DNA of 64,000 bases, taken from NCBI GenBank assembly GCA_002359215.1, contig DEMN01000006.1, forward strand, positions 248,001 through 312,000, read 5' to 3'. The translations under genes and the position numbers were made by a program. Under the pieces are notes generated by a model, which saw only the letters and a list, made by a program, of their open reading frames with translations, searched no databases and was not told the origin of the DNA. Positions within the stretch are counted from its first letter, which is position 1; every line of letters starts with the position of its first letter. This DNA is from Flavobacteriales bacterium UBA2669. GTDB lineage: Bacteria; Bacteroidota; Bacteroidia; Flavobacteriales_E; Vicingaceae. Positions 7,896 through 17,333 of the stretch are shown in pieces.

Positions 7896-8554
7896 TTTAG
7901 GTTTAAAGTGGTTTTATATCCTAACCATAATATATTCTTATAATTTAAATTATTGTCTGATTGTAAGTTGTAAGTTAAAGAAAAACTATTTGTTGGGTTG
8001 ATTTTATAGTTAAGCCCTATAAGTATTCGGTTTTGAGAAAAATAAAATGAATCAATATTACTTTTAGAATTGACAAAAAATTCATTTCCAATGTTTAAGA
8101 ATAATTTTTTGTTTTTTAGATTAAAGTTAAAGAGGAATCTATATCTTAATCGTACAGTATAACTATCGGTAGAAGGATTGAAAAATTGTTGTTCAATCCT
8201 TATTCTATTGGCTAAAAAATGGGTGGTATGTAAAATTTCTTGATAGATTCTTATTTCTTTATTGGTAAGTTCTTTGTTAGAAAAACTGTTGGCGTAAGCA
8301 ACTCCTAATGATAATTTTATTCGGTTAATTTTATAAGTATAAGAAGTCCTTATTAAAAAGAATTTGTAGTTATTTATTTTTCCGGTAAAACGATAAGTTA
8401 TATCTGAATTGATTTCTGATTTATCTGATAATTTTATAGTATTGTAATATTGAGTCTATATCTCAGCAATTGCTTGTTCTTTGTTTTAAGCATAGAATTT
8501 AATCGGAGTTAAAAAACAAAGAAGTATTAAAATGAATTTTAAAAAAGTTGTCAA
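7889..8554 (-). pseudogene. DUF2490-like outer-membrane protein, two in-frame nonsense codons
   Basis: A single frame from TTG at 8554 to TAA at 7889 reads as a signal peptide (TTFLKFILILLCFLTPIKFYA), then a beta-strand-rich protein of the DUF2490 type (SDITYRF, RYRFLFNFNL, NRILIGLNYKIN). It is interrupted by TAA at 8486-8488, just after the signal peptide, and TAG at 8456-8458, in the context AEI*TQYYNT, where this family normally has Trp. With these two codons restored the frame is intact, so decay is recent. It follows the TauE/SafE gene by 22 bases and was probably its operon partner. The family assignment is from memory of the pattern and is moderate. Confidence 0.7.
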
Positions 8555-8576
8555 TTTTTGAATAAATAGAAAAAAG

Positions 8577-9323
8577 TTAAGTCAAAAATAATTTCACACA
8601 GGCAATAAAAAGTACAAATGCCAGCATGTATCTTAATCCTTGATTATTGAATTTTTTACTTCCTAAATAACCACCTAAAAAACCACCAATTACTGCAATG
8701 CCAACCAATAAAAATGCTTGAGCATCTATTTTTACTCCGCTGCTTAGTTGTCCACCCATTGCTGCTGCAGAGTTAACCCAAATAAATAAAGCAGAAACAG
8801 CAGCGGCCTCTTTCATTTTTCCCCATTTCATTAGTAAAATTACAGGACTAAGAATTATACCTCCACCAATACCAATTAATCCTGAAAAAAAGCCAATAAT
8901 TCCTCCAATACTTAACCCTTGCCATACTTTTACATCTTTAATGGTATCGCTTTCTTTTCCAAAAACGTTGAGCATTTTTAGAATGGCAAAAATTAGTAAA
9001 ATTGCTAACACTTTTTTATAGATAGATGCATCAACTTCTATTAAACCACCTACAAAAGCTAGTGGAATAGAAGCAATAGCAAACGATAAGAACAGTTTTT
9101 TATTAAAGTATCCCGATTTAGCATAATGAATAAAAGAGATGGCAGCAACAAATAAATTTAGCAGTAAGGCGGTAGGTTTCATGGTATCAGGAGCAAAACT
9201 AAAAAGAGCCATTAAAGCTAAATAGCCGCTTGCTCCACCATGTCCTACAGCTGCATACATAAATGCAATCACAGGTAAAATTAGAAGGAAAATCCAAATA
9301 TAATCTATTTCGAATAAATTCAT
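8577..9323 (-). CDS. TauE/SafE family (sulfite exporter-type) membrane permease
   Basis: A 248-residue protein with about eight hydrophobic segments and the family motifs AAVGHGGASGYLAL at the N-terminus and GFFSGLIGIGGGIILSPVIL in the middle, the two half-repeats typical of TauE/SafE. Such permeases export or import small anions such as sulfite or sulfonates; the substrate here is unknown. The promoter carries an Fnr-like box, so it is likely expressed together with the nitrate respiration genes. The downstream partner gene is a pseudogene. Confidence 0.88.
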   Translation of the reverse strand: MNLFEIDYIWIFLLILPVIAFMYAAVGHGGASGYLALMALFSFAPDTMKPTALLLNLFVAAISFIHYAKSGYFNKKLFLSFAIASIPLAFVGGLIEVDASIYKKVLAILLIFAILKMLNVFGKESDTIKDVKVWQGLSIGGIIGFFSGLIGIGGGIILSPVILLMKWGKMKEAAAVSALFIWVNSAAAMGGQLSSGVKIDAQAFLLVGIAVIGGFLGGYLGSKKFNNQGLRYMLAFVLFIACVKLFLT

Positions 9324-9339
9324 TGGCTGAAAGTTTAAG

Positions 9340-9383
9340 CTAAAGTACTATTTTGATAGGAGATGGTATATGATTTTTTTCAT
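9340..9383 (-). promoter_or_regulatory. Fnr-like promoter of the TauE/SafE gene
   Basis: Minus-strand box ATGAAAAAAATCAT (9370-9383, one half imperfect) is centred 29.5 bp before TACTTTAG (9340-9347), a one-mismatch version of TAnnTTTG. Predicted start is near 9335, 12 bases before the ATG. The box overlaps the end of the repeated element at 9381-9530. Confidence 0.6.
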
Positions 9384-9530
9384 ATGTTTATATTCATTAT
9401 TCGTTCATTTCTATTGTTGATTAATGTACTCATGAACTCGCTATAGCTCTTTTGTTCTTTATCGGTCATATGTAGCTTGCCAATAATCATTCTCGTGTGT
9501 TGAAATTTTTAACATGGCTCGTTTCATGGA
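9381..9530 (-). repeat. Copy 3 of a dispersed leader element (minus strand)
   Basis: Starts ATGAAACGAGCCATG and ends AACATATGAAA on the minus strand. The 90 bases at its 3' end match the copy at 35051-35210 almost base for base (for example GAGCTATAGCGAG, and the stretch AGTACATTAATCAACAATAG). It sits between the narI terminator and the TauE/SafE promoter. Two very short overlapping reading frames (22 and 29 codons) are open here but not conserved in the other copies. Confidence 0.8.
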
Positions 9531-9534
9531 AATA

Positions 9535-9567
9535 AAAAAACCCTAATCATTTAAATGATTAGGGTTA
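9535..9567 (-). terminator. Rho-independent terminator of the nar operon
   Basis: Perfect stem AACCCTAATCAT / ATGATTAGGGTT followed on the minus strand by a run of seven T. It lies 20 bases after the narI stop codon. Confidence 0.92.
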
Positions 9568-9587
9568 ATGAACAATAGGCAGTTTTA

Positions 9588-10337
9588 TTAATTGTTCTTA
9601 AAATCTCTACTTTTTCCAGGAAAATAATTTCTAGAAGTTCTTATTTCTTTGTGATTCCAATTCCAAATAACCAATTGGTATTTTCTCCATATATAATCGA
9701 AAGGAGCAACTAAAAAGTGAACAAATCGAGTAAATGGAATTATTCCGATAATTAAGAAAGCTGATGCAATGTGTGTTTTTACCATCAACAAAGCCATAGT
9801 ATTGCTAGTAGAAAGTTGTGCAATTAAATCTACATTTGGATTAAATGCAAAAACCGAGCGTAAATAAGGTGTCATTACTGATGCAAACCAGTTAGAGCCC
9901 CATCTGCCATAATACGCCATTAATATTCCACTTGCAATTTGTACAAATAAGACTAAATAAACTACATAATCCATGTAATTAGAGACCATTTGAATTCTTT
10001 TGGTAGTTGCTCTTCTTTTTATGAGCAATAAAAGACCAATTAGTGAAGAAATAGCAAAGCCGAAGGCAGTAAATTCTAAAACTAATAATCGAACAGGAGA
10101 GCCATTCCATGCAACTACAGCATTTGGAATTAAGAATCCAATTAAATGACCAAAGAATAACATCACTATTCCCCAGTGAAAAAATTGACTACCAAAAAAC
10201 AGTTTCCTGCCCTCTAAAAATTGAGATGATAATGATGATACCTGAAATCCTTTTTTCGTGTATCTGTAAATTGACCCTATTAAAAAAACTGCTAAAGCAA
10301 CATAGGGAAGAGCTCCGAATAATAAATAATCTAACAT
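9588..10337 (-). CDS. narI: Respiratory nitrate reductase gamma subunit (cytochrome b)
   Basis: Membrane subunit that oxidises quinol and passes electrons through two b hemes to NarH. The protein has 249 residues with five hydrophobic segments. The four expected heme-ligand histidines are present: His54 (QFFHWG), His64 (FFGHLIGF), His189 (VKTHIASAF) and His207 (TRFVHFLVAP), with spacing as in the classical NarI. It is the last gene of the cytochrome c-narG-narH-narJ-narI operon and is followed by a strong terminator. Confidence 0.95.
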   Translation of the reverse strand: MLDYLLFGALPYVALAVFLIGSIYRYTKKGFQVSSLSSQFLEGRKLFFGSQFFHWGIVMLFFGHLIGFLIPNAVVAWNGSPVRLLVLEFTAFGFAISSLIGLLLLIKRRATTKRIQMVSNYMDYVVYLVLFVQIASGILMAYYGRWGSNWFASVMTPYLRSVFAFNPNVDLIAQLSTSNTMALLMVKTHIASAFLIIGIIPFTRFVHFLVAPFDYIWRKYQLVIWNWNHKEIRTSRNYFPGKSRDFKNN

Positions 10338-10366
10338 AGTTTTATGGTTTTAATTTCACTTTAATT

Positions 10367-11089
10367 TTAATTTAATATTTCTCTTGATCGCCTTTTAATC
10401 TCTTCCGGTGTAGGAATAGATGTGGTACATCCATCAGTGCAGTCGCTATGTAAAAAAGCTTTGGCGTAAGCCGGAATAATTTCGGCTTCTATTTCGAACT
10501 TAATGTCTGCAAAATCTATTTTAAATACTTGTAATACTGCACTTATTACATTTTTGTAGATATTACCATCTTTAATGCCTTCCATAATTACAACCTTCTG
10601 CTTTTTGTTCATTACCTTTTCTCTAATTTTCACTTTAGCAGCATCAAATTCAGACAGCATTTTTTCTAATGCAGGAATCATTACCATTACTACCAACTCA
10701 TTGATAAAATTTTCATCTTTGTGTAGTGGAAGCAACCTTAAAACATAGGGCAAGTTGTCCGCTAGCTCATGTCCGTAATCGTTGTTGTATTTTTCTTGTT
10801 CTACTTTCATATTTACTAAAAACTCACCTCTTTTGTAGTCTTCGGCAAAAATTACATAGCCTAAATCTAAAAAGCAGATAGCTTGGATATGAAATGTTTT
10901 TTGAAAAATTTCCTCAATCTGATAAAAAGTGGAATTAGCAATAAATTCTGAAAAACGATTGAACTCATCACCAGCATCAGGGTAGTTTTTATCCAAAAAA
11001 ACCTGAATTTCAATTACTTTTTCAAAAATATCCTCTTTAGGATAGATGAAAAGTTCTGAAAGTAAGTTGTAATGTTCTAAGTTTTTCAT
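10367..11089 (-). CDS. narJ: Nitrate reductase assembly chaperone NarJ
   Basis: A 240-residue protein of the TorD/NarJ chaperone superfamily, mostly helical. The motif DNLPYVLRLLPLH corresponds to the conserved 'D(H)LP..LEFL' region of NarJ. It binds the NarG N-terminus and helps insert the molybdenum cofactor before membrane attachment. Position between narH and narI is the standard order and is the strongest evidence, because the family is divergent. Confidence 0.88.
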   Translation of the reverse strand: MKNLEHYNLLSELFIYPKEDIFEKVIEIQVFLDKNYPDAGDEFNRFSEFIANSTFYQIEEIFQKTFHIQAICFLDLGYVIFAEDYKRGEFLVNMKVEQEKYNNDYGHELADNLPYVLRLLPLHKDENFINELVVMVMIPALEKMLSEFDAAKVKIREKVMNKKQKVVIMEGIKDGNIYKNVISAVLQVFKIDFADIKFEIEAEIIPAYAKAFLHSDCTDGCTTSIPTPEEIKRRSREILN

Positions 11090-11100
11090 AAATGAAATTT

Positions 11101-11166
11101 TAAATGTTGAGTGTTAAATGTTGAGTTTGGTAATACGATATTTAAGATTCATAATTTAACATTCAT
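11101..11166. repeat. Repeat and hairpin in the narH-narJ gap
   Basis: The 82-base gap holds a tandem TTAAATGTTGAGTG-type repeat and an opposed copy (TTTAACATTCAT), able to form a weak AT-rich hairpin. A related inverted repeat fills the narG-narH gap. Confidence 0.5.
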
Positions 11167-11171
11167 AATTT

Positions 11172-12665
11172 CTAAAGCCCTCTTGCTGGTTTTTCTTTAA
11201 ATCCAAATCCTGTGCTTCCTTTATAATCACCAGTGTTTTCAAGCATTTCAATTGCTTCTTCACGGTGAGCAGCAGGAATAACAAAACGTTCTTCAAATGT
11301 TGCTAAAGAGGTTAGTCTGAAGATAGCATTTGCAGTATCTACATCTATACTTGCTTCATTCATTACTGTATTTAATTGTTTGTCGGTTACATCTTTAACA
11401 GTAGTATCTCTTCTGGAAACTCTAACCGCATGTAGTTTTTTGAAAACATCAATTACTTTGTCGTCATTTCCAGCTGTAAATAAAGAAGATAAATAACGAA
11501 TAGGCACTCTTAATTTTTCAACTCCTGCTAATAAGTGTTCAGAAATGGTATCATAAGTTCCATCAGCACTTACAGAAGCCATTGCCGGTAACAATGGTGG
11601 AACGTAAAATAAATTAGGCAATGTTCTGAATTCAGGATGGAGTGGAAGTGCTATTTTCCATTCTTTTACAAATTTATAAACAGGTGAGTTTTGAGCTGCT
11701 TTAATGGTTGAATCTGCAATACCGTTTTCTCTAGCTGCTTTAATTACTGCTGGATCATTCGGATTTAGATAAATATCCATGTGTCTGTCCACTATTTCTG
11801 ATTCATTGCATGATGCAACAGCTTGAATTCTGTCAGCATCATATAACATAACTCCTAAATAACGAATTCTTCCTACGCAAGAGTGCATACAAGCCGGTGG
11901 TTGTCCTGATTCTAAACGTGGATAACATAGTACGCATTTTTCAGATTTTCCGGTATTCCAGTTGTAATATGATTTTTTGTAAGGACAAGCAGTTACACAC
12001 ATTCTCCAAGCTCTACATCTCTCTTGGTTAATAAGTACTACACCATCTTCACCTCTTTTGTATAAAGCTCCTGATGGACAAGATGCTACACAAGCAGGGT
12101 TTAAACAGTGATTACAGATTCTTGGTAAATAATGGAAGGTCATTTTTTCCAATTGGAACATGGCTTCTTGTTCTGCCTGACTTAAATGTTTGAAGTTAAC
12201 ATCCTGACGAGCATAATCGGGGGTTCCAGATAAATCATCATCCCAGTTTGGTCCTGATTGAATTTCTATAGGTTCTCCGGTAATTAATGAAACTGCTCTA
12301 CCAATTGGTTGGTCATCGCCTTCAGGAGCATCAAATAAATCTTGATAACGGTACGCCCATGGTTCATAGTAGTCATCTAACACCGGCATGTTGGGATTGT
12401 GAAAAATGTTTTTCAGTCCTTTCAGTTTTCCGGCACCTTTTAACGATACACTATCACCATCTTTTTTCCAACCTCCCTGATAAATATCTTGGTCTTCCCA
12501 TTTGGTTGGATATCCTGTTCCTGGCTTAGTTTCTACGTTGTTCCACCACATGTATTCAGCTCCTTTTCTGTCTGTCCAGATGTTTTTACATGCTACAGAA
12601 CAAGTATGGCAACCGATACATTTGTCGAGGTGGAAAACCATTGCTATTTGAGATCTTATATTCAT
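11172..12665 (-). CDS. narH: Respiratory nitrate reductase beta subunit (iron-sulfur)
   Basis: Electron-transfer subunit between NarI and NarG at the cytoplasmic face. The 497-residue protein has four ferredoxin-type cysteine groups: CIGCHTCSVACKN near residue 16, CNHCLNPACVASCPSG, CRAWRMCVTACPYKK (Trp in place of one Cys, which marks the [3Fe-4S] cluster) and CVLCYPRLESG…CMHSCVG. This arrangement is diagnostic for NarH. It sits between narG and narJ. Confidence 0.97.
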   Translation of the reverse strand: MNIRSQIAMVFHLDKCIGCHTCSVACKNIWTDRKGAEYMWWNNVETKPGTGYPTKWEDQDIYQGGWKKDGDSVSLKGAGKLKGLKNIFHNPNMPVLDDYYEPWAYRYQDLFDAPEGDDQPIGRAVSLITGEPIEIQSGPNWDDDLSGTPDYARQDVNFKHLSQAEQEAMFQLEKMTFHYLPRICNHCLNPACVASCPSGALYKRGEDGVVLINQERCRAWRMCVTACPYKKSYYNWNTGKSEKCVLCYPRLESGQPPACMHSCVGRIRYLGVMLYDADRIQAVASCNESEIVDRHMDIYLNPNDPAVIKAARENGIADSTIKAAQNSPVYKFVKEWKIALPLHPEFRTLPNLFYVPPLLPAMASVSADGTYDTISEHLLAGVEKLRVPIRYLSSLFTAGNDDKVIDVFKKLHAVRVSRRDTTVKDVTDKQLNTVMNEASIDVDTANAIFRLTSLATFEERFVIPAAHREEAIEMLENTGDYKGSTGFGFKEKPARGL

Positions 12666-12692
12666 AACTTTGAAGTTTTAAATTTTAAGTGT

Positions 12693-12737
12693 TAAATGTT
12701 GAATTATTTTTATTTAAAATTTATCATTCAACATTTA
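12693..12737. repeat. Inverted repeat in the narG-narH gap
   Basis: TAAATGTTGAAT (12693-12704) pairs perfectly with ATTCAACATTTA (12726-12737), a 12-bp stem with a 21-base loop and no T-tract. It may affect mRNA stability or simply be a dispersed repeat. Confidence 0.6.
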
Positions 12738-12743
12738 TAGTTT

Positions 12744-15700
12744 CTAATATTCTACTTTTGTCATTTTACGAACTAATACATGCGTATCACGGTTAACTCC
12801 TACAGGCCCCCAATAGTTGAAGTGGTAAGAGAATTGACCATAACCACCGCACATTAAGTTTGGTTTTAAGTGAACTCTGGTAAATGAGTTGTTCATTCCA
12901 CCACGTCTTGGTTCTCCTTTTTTACCTCTTCTTTCTTGAGATTTGGCAATGTTGTAGGTTCTTTCCACAGCATGGTAAACGATACAAACTCCTTTTGGAA
13001 TACGAGCACTTACACAAGCACGAGTTACATAGGTTCCGTGGTCATTATAAACTTCTACATGATCGTTATCTTTAATTCCCAATTCTTCAGCATCTTGCTC
13101 ACTTAGCCAACATGGTTCTCCACCTCTTGATAAGGTTAACATTCTTAAGGTATCACCGTAAGTTGAGTGAATGTGCCATTTTCCGTGAGGAGTTAAACAA
13201 TTTAATACTCTTGCTTTTCCATCATTTACAGTAACCCTTAAATCACCATAAGCTTCAGGTGTTGGAGATGGTTTGTAAGTAGATAAATGTTCTCCAAAAG
13301 CAATATAAGCATCATGGTCAAGGTAGAAATGTTGTCTTCCGGTTAATGTTCTCCATGGAACTAACATATCTACGTTGTAGGTATAGGCAGCGTAGGTTCT
13401 TCCTTCGTGCATTAACCCCGACCAAAGTGGTGATGAATTGTATCGTTTTGGTTGAGCTTGTAGATCTCTGTATTCCATTTCAATTTGCTCGTAGCCATCC
13501 CCCAATCTTTCAATCTCTTTAATACCTATTTTTTTACCCATTATTTCGTAAGCTCGTTTAGTTAACTTACCATTTGTAAGGGTTGATAATTTTAATACAG
13601 CATTGATAGCTTCCACATCTTCTTTTAATGATGGGTATTCTGTTCCGTCATCCCATTTACTGATGTGTTGTCTATTTTCTAACATTTCGCCATAAACATC
13701 TTCACAATTGTAGTGGTTACCGTGTGCTCCTAAACCATTTTTGGCAACACCACTTCCTAACGAAATAAATTTGTCATAAATTTTGGAGTAATCTCTTTCA
13801 ACAAATCCAATTTTGTGCATTGTTTTTCCTGGAATTGCTTCACATTCTCCTTTGCTCCAATCTTGTAATCTTGGTTGAGTAATTTCATCTTTAGAATCGT
13901 GAGATAGAGGTGAATTTACCACATCTTTCATAACTCCTGGTAAATACTTTGGAGCCATAGAGCTTACTCTTTCGGCTAATGCTTCAAAAATTTGCCAATC
14001 TGTTCTTGATTCCCAAACAGGATCAATTGCTGCAGAAAGTGGATGGATAAACGAGTGCATATCTGTTGAGTTGATATCTGCTTTTTCGTACCAAGAAGCG
14101 GTAGGAAGTACAATGTCAGAATAAAGTGCTGAGGTATCCATACGGAAATTAATATCAATTACTAAATCCATTTTTCCTCTTGCTCCTTCTTTTTTGAACA
14201 CAATATCTTCAACAATATCACCAGCTACTTCATCTGCAATTTTATTGGTATGTGTACCTAAATAATGGTCTAAGAAATATTCATGTCCTTTTGCAGAAGT
14301 TCCAATGGCATTTCCTTTCCAAATAAACCAGTTTCTTGGGAAGTTAATTTCTTCGTCCGGTTCAACTACAGCATGTTTTAATTCGCCAGAAACTAATTGT
14401 TTAACAATGTAGTCACGCATTTCGTCATCAGAATTACAACCTGCTTTTTGAGCATCTTTCACTATTTCGAAATTATTTTTGTTGTATTGTGGATAATAAG
14501 GCATCCATCCGTTACGAACTGCTTTTACAGCCCAATCAGCAGTATGTGTATGTGCTAATTTGTTTTCAGGAACAGAGTTATAGAATTTTTGATTTCCATC
14601 ATACCTCCATTGTGAAGAGTTGATGTAATGCCAAATAGGTCCTTGTTGTAATCTTGGGATAGTTCCCCAGTCTTTAGAACTCATAATAGTTGACCATGAA
14701 TCCATTGGAGCTAATTTTTCTTGTCCAACATAGTGATTCATTCCACCACCATTTTTACCATTACAGCCGGTTAGCATTTGAGCCATAATAGAAGCTCTGT
14801 ACATTAGATTTCCATGAAACCAGTGATTAATAGCAGCTCCAACAATTACCATACATTTACCTTCGGTAACTTCTGCAGTATCCGACCATTCGCGTGCTAA
14901 TTGTAGTACAGTATCTCTACCAATTCCAGTAAATATTTCTTGCCAAGCAGGAGTGTATGCTTGATCTTTATCGTCATAAGATGTCGGGTAATCGCCTGCC
15001 AAACCTCTACTAACTCCATATTGTGACATAGTTAAATCGTAAATGGTTGCTACAGGAACTTTTTCGCCTGATGCTAATGTGATGTAACGAACAGGAACAC
15101 CTCTCATGGCTTTTTTGTCTAATCCATATTCTACAAATTCAACTTGAGCAACCTCATCGTGTTTGTCTATAAATGTTAATTCTGGGTCGTATTCAACTCC
15201 GGTAACATCATCAGTATAGGTTAAATTCCAGTTGCCATCTTTTCCGTCCCATCTTTGTCCCATAGAACCTATTGGCACAACTAGATTGTTGGTTTTGGTA
15301 TCGAAATTCAAGAATTTCCAATCACCGTTATTGATGTCTTTGTATGAAGCCATTTCATTAGCTCTAACCATTCTTCCGGGAACTAATTTGTCTCCTTCTT
15401 TATTCAAACGAACTAAGAATGGACAATCGGTGTATCTTTTTACGTAATCAATAAAATAAGGTGTTTTTTTGTTGACGTGGTATTCTTGTAAGATTACATG
15501 TGTAACCGCCATCCAAAAAGCACCATCAGAACCAGCATGAACAGGAATCCATTGGTCAGCATGTTTGGTAACCATACTGAAATCAGGAGACATTACTACA
15601 GTTTTAGTCCCATTATGACGAGCTTCCGAGAAGAAGTGAATGTCTGGAGTTCTTGTCATTCCTAGATTTGCCCCCATGGAAACAATGAATTTAGAGATGA

Positions 15701-16385
15701 ACCAGTCAGCACTTTCGCATACATCTGTTTGTTCTCCCCAAATTTCCGGGTAGGCATTTGGTAAATCGCAGTACCAATCGTAGAAACTTAAGTTTACACC
15801 ACCCATTAATTGTAAATACCTAGCACCAGAGGCGTAACTTAACATACTTTTTGCAGGAATTGGAGCAAAACCAATAATTCTGTCAGAACCATATTTTTGT
15901 ACCGTATATATGTTAGCAGCAGCAATTAAATCTAACGCTTCATCCCATCTAACTCTTCTGAAACCACCTTTACCTCTTGCTCTTTGGTACCTTGCTCTTT
16001 TTACGGGGTCTTTTTGTAAGTTTTCCCAAGCTTTAACCAAATCTCCTCCGGCAGCTTCTTTTTCAGCATTAAATAAATCTAATAAAGCACCTCTCATAAT
16101 AGGGTATTTAACACGGATAGGGCTGTATAAATACCATGAATAGGAGATGCCTCTTTGACAACCTCTTGGTTCGTAAGGAGGAACTTCTTTGTTAAATTGT
16201 GGGTAATCTATTTGTTGCATTTCCCACACAACAATCCCATCTTTTACATGGATTGCCCATGAGCAACCACCTGTACAGTTAACACCGTGAGTACTTCGTA
16301 CAACTTTGTCATATTGCCATCTGTTACGATAAAACTCTTCCCATTTTCTGGTTTTTGGTGATATTATATCTTCTATCCAGCTCAT
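12744..16385 (-). CDS. narG: Respiratory nitrate reductase alpha subunit (molybdenum catalytic subunit)
   Basis: Catalytic subunit that reduces nitrate to nitrite. The 1213-residue length is normal. The N-terminal cluster motif is HGVNCTGGCSW (His33, Cys37, Cys41) with the last Cys in PRGCQRG (Cys76), which matches the His-containing FS0 cluster of NarG. The molybdenum-ligand Asp is in FYDWYCDLP (Asp207). There is no twin-arginine signal peptide, so the active site faces the cytoplasm, in agreement with the NarK transporters nearby. It needs molybdenum cofactor from the moa/moe products. Confidence 0.98.
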   Translation of the reverse strand: MSWIEDIISPKTRKWEEFYRNRWQYDKVVRSTHGVNCTGGCSWAIHVKDGIVVWEMQQIDYPQFNKEVPPYEPRGCQRGISYSWYLYSPIRVKYPIMRGALLDLFNAEKEAAGGDLVKAWENLQKDPVKRARYQRARGKGGFRRVRWDEALDLIAAANIYTVQKYGSDRIIGFAPIPAKSMLSYASGARYLQLMGGVNLSFYDWYCDLPNAYPEIWGEQTDVCESADWFISKFIVSMGANLGMTRTPDIHFFSEARHNGTKTVVMSPDFSMVTKHADQWIPVHAGSDGAFWMAVTHVILQEYHVNKKTPYFIDYVKRYTDCPFLVRLNKEGDKLVPGRMVRANEMASYKDINNGDWKFLNFDTKTNNLVVPIGSMGQRWDGKDGNWNLTYTDDVTGVEYDPELTFIDKHDEVAQVEFVEYGLDKKAMRGVPVRYITLASGEKVPVATIYDLTMSQYGVSRGLAGDYPTSYDDKDQAYTPAWQEIFTGIGRDTVLQLAREWSDTAEVTEGKCMVIVGAAINHWFHGNLMYRASIMAQMLTGCNGKNGGGMNHYVGQEKLAPMDSWSTIMSSKDWGTIPRLQQGPIWHYINSSQWRYDGNQKFYNSVPENKLAHTHTADWAVKAVRNGWMPYYPQYNKNNFEIVKDAQKAGCNSDDEMRDYIVKQLVSGELKHAVVEPDEEINFPRNWFIWKGNAIGTSAKGHEYFLDHYLGTHTNKIADEVAGDIVEDIVFKKEGARGKMDLVIDINFRMDTSALYSDIVLPTASWYEKADINSTDMHSFIHPLSAAIDPVWESRTDWQIFEALAERVSSMAPKYLPGVMKDVVNSPLSHDSKDEITQPRLQDWSKGECEAIPGKTMHKIGFVERDYSKIYDKFISLGSGVAKNGLGAHGNHYNCEDVYGEMLENRQHISKWDDGTEYPSLKEDVEAINAVLKLSTLTNGKLTKRAYEIMGKKIGIKEIERLGDGYEQIEMEYRDLQAQPKRYNSSPLWSGLMHEGRTYAAYTYNVDMLVPWRTLTGRQHFYLDHDAYIAFGEHLSTYKPSPTPEAYGDLRVTVNDGKARVLNCLTPHGKWHIHSTYGDTLRMLTLSRGGEPCWLSEQDAEELGIKDNDHVEVYNDHGTYVTRACVSARIPKGVCIVYHAVERTYNIAKSQERRGKKGEPRRGGMNNSFTRVHLKPNLMCGGYGQFSYHFNYWGPVGVNRDTHVLVRKMTKVEY

Positions 16386-16436
16386 AATTTTTTGTTTTAA
16401 GTGCCTATTAATCTCACTTAAGAGGAGAGGCGTGTG

Positions 16437-17318
16437 TTAATAAATATTTTTTGATGTTGCTGCTTTAATTTGTCTCTTGTAAATGTCTTCTTTCACACAT
16501 TTTCTTTTTCGTTCTATATATACTAATAATATAATAGAGGCTATTACTAAGAAGGCTACTCCTCCTCCATAAATAAGTAAATGATCGTTATATACTCTCT
16601 GTGGTTGATATACATTGTTTACTGCTGCATCATTAAAAAATGCAGATAGTTGAAAGATTTCTTTTTCTGTTAGAGGATGATTTTGATATGAGGAAGCCAT
16701 AGCAGGAAAAGGAGGTGCACTTAAAATGCCATTTAGTCCGGCTCCACCTAATCTTTCATATACTTTTGTTAAATCTTTAGCAAGTAAACCTCCGGCAATT
16801 AAATCTCTGTGATTTACATTGTGGCAACTGATGCAAGAAACACCACCATTTTCTAATGGTTTGCTACCATCAAAAAGTTTTACGCCAAATGCAATATCCT
16901 CAACAGATGCATTGGCAGGGTCTAAAGCAGGGTTGGTTTCTGGAACTATTTCTGTAGTGGTTTCTTCAGTAACTGCTTCATCTAAAACTTTAGGGCTATT
17001 TTCAGCAATGTAAGCAATGAGGGCTTTAATTTCAGCATCGTTAACATTTTGATTGGGCATTGGGTAGCCGTACTCATTGATAATAGTTTTAGCATCAGCA
17101 TCAGTTTCGCCAAATGCTTGTGCATTTTTAACAAAACTAACTATCCAGTCTTTGGCTCTTCTATCGGTAATTCCTGCTAAATCGGGACCAACTAATTTAC
17201 CTTTACCTACAGAATGACATGCACTGCAATTTTGTTTAAAAAGTGAAGCACCATCTTGAGCTATAATAGTGGTAGAACCACTAATTAATAAAGTGAAAAA
17301 TACTGTTTTTAATTTCAT
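16437..17318 (-). CDS. Membrane-anchored diheme c-type cytochrome of the nar operon
   Basis: A 293-residue protein with a signal peptide (TVFFTLLISGSTTIIAQ), two cytochrome c domains with CSACHS (near residue 33) and CISCHN (near 161), an acidic linker, and a C-terminal transmembrane helix (LLIYGGGVAFLVIASIILLV) followed by basic residues. It lies 51 bases upstream of narG as first gene of the operon. By position it may link periplasmic or membrane electron carriers to nitrate reductase, but NarI already oxidises quinol, so the exact role is open. Confidence 0.85.
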   Translation of the reverse strand: MKLKTVFFTLLISGSTTIIAQDGASLFKQNCSACHSVGKGKLVGPDLAGITDRRAKDWIVSFVKNAQAFGETDADAKTIINEYGYPMPNQNVNDAEIKALIAYIAENSPKVLDEAVTEETTTEIVPETNPALDPANASVEDIAFGVKLFDGSKPLENGGVSCISCHNVNHRDLIAGGLLAKDLTKVYERLGGAGLNGILSAPPFPAMASSYQNHPLTEKEIFQLSAFFNDAAVNNVYQPQRVYNDHLLIYGGGVAFLVIASIILLVYIERKRKCVKEDIYKRQIKAATSKNIY

Positions 17319-17333
17319 AGCAAACTCTTTTAA

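Noticed and set aside
8456..8488. Stop codon reassignment or readthrough in the DUF2490-like gene
   Set aside because: Other genes in the window use TAA, TGA and TAG as normal ends, and two different stop codons would both need recoding; a pseudogene is simpler.
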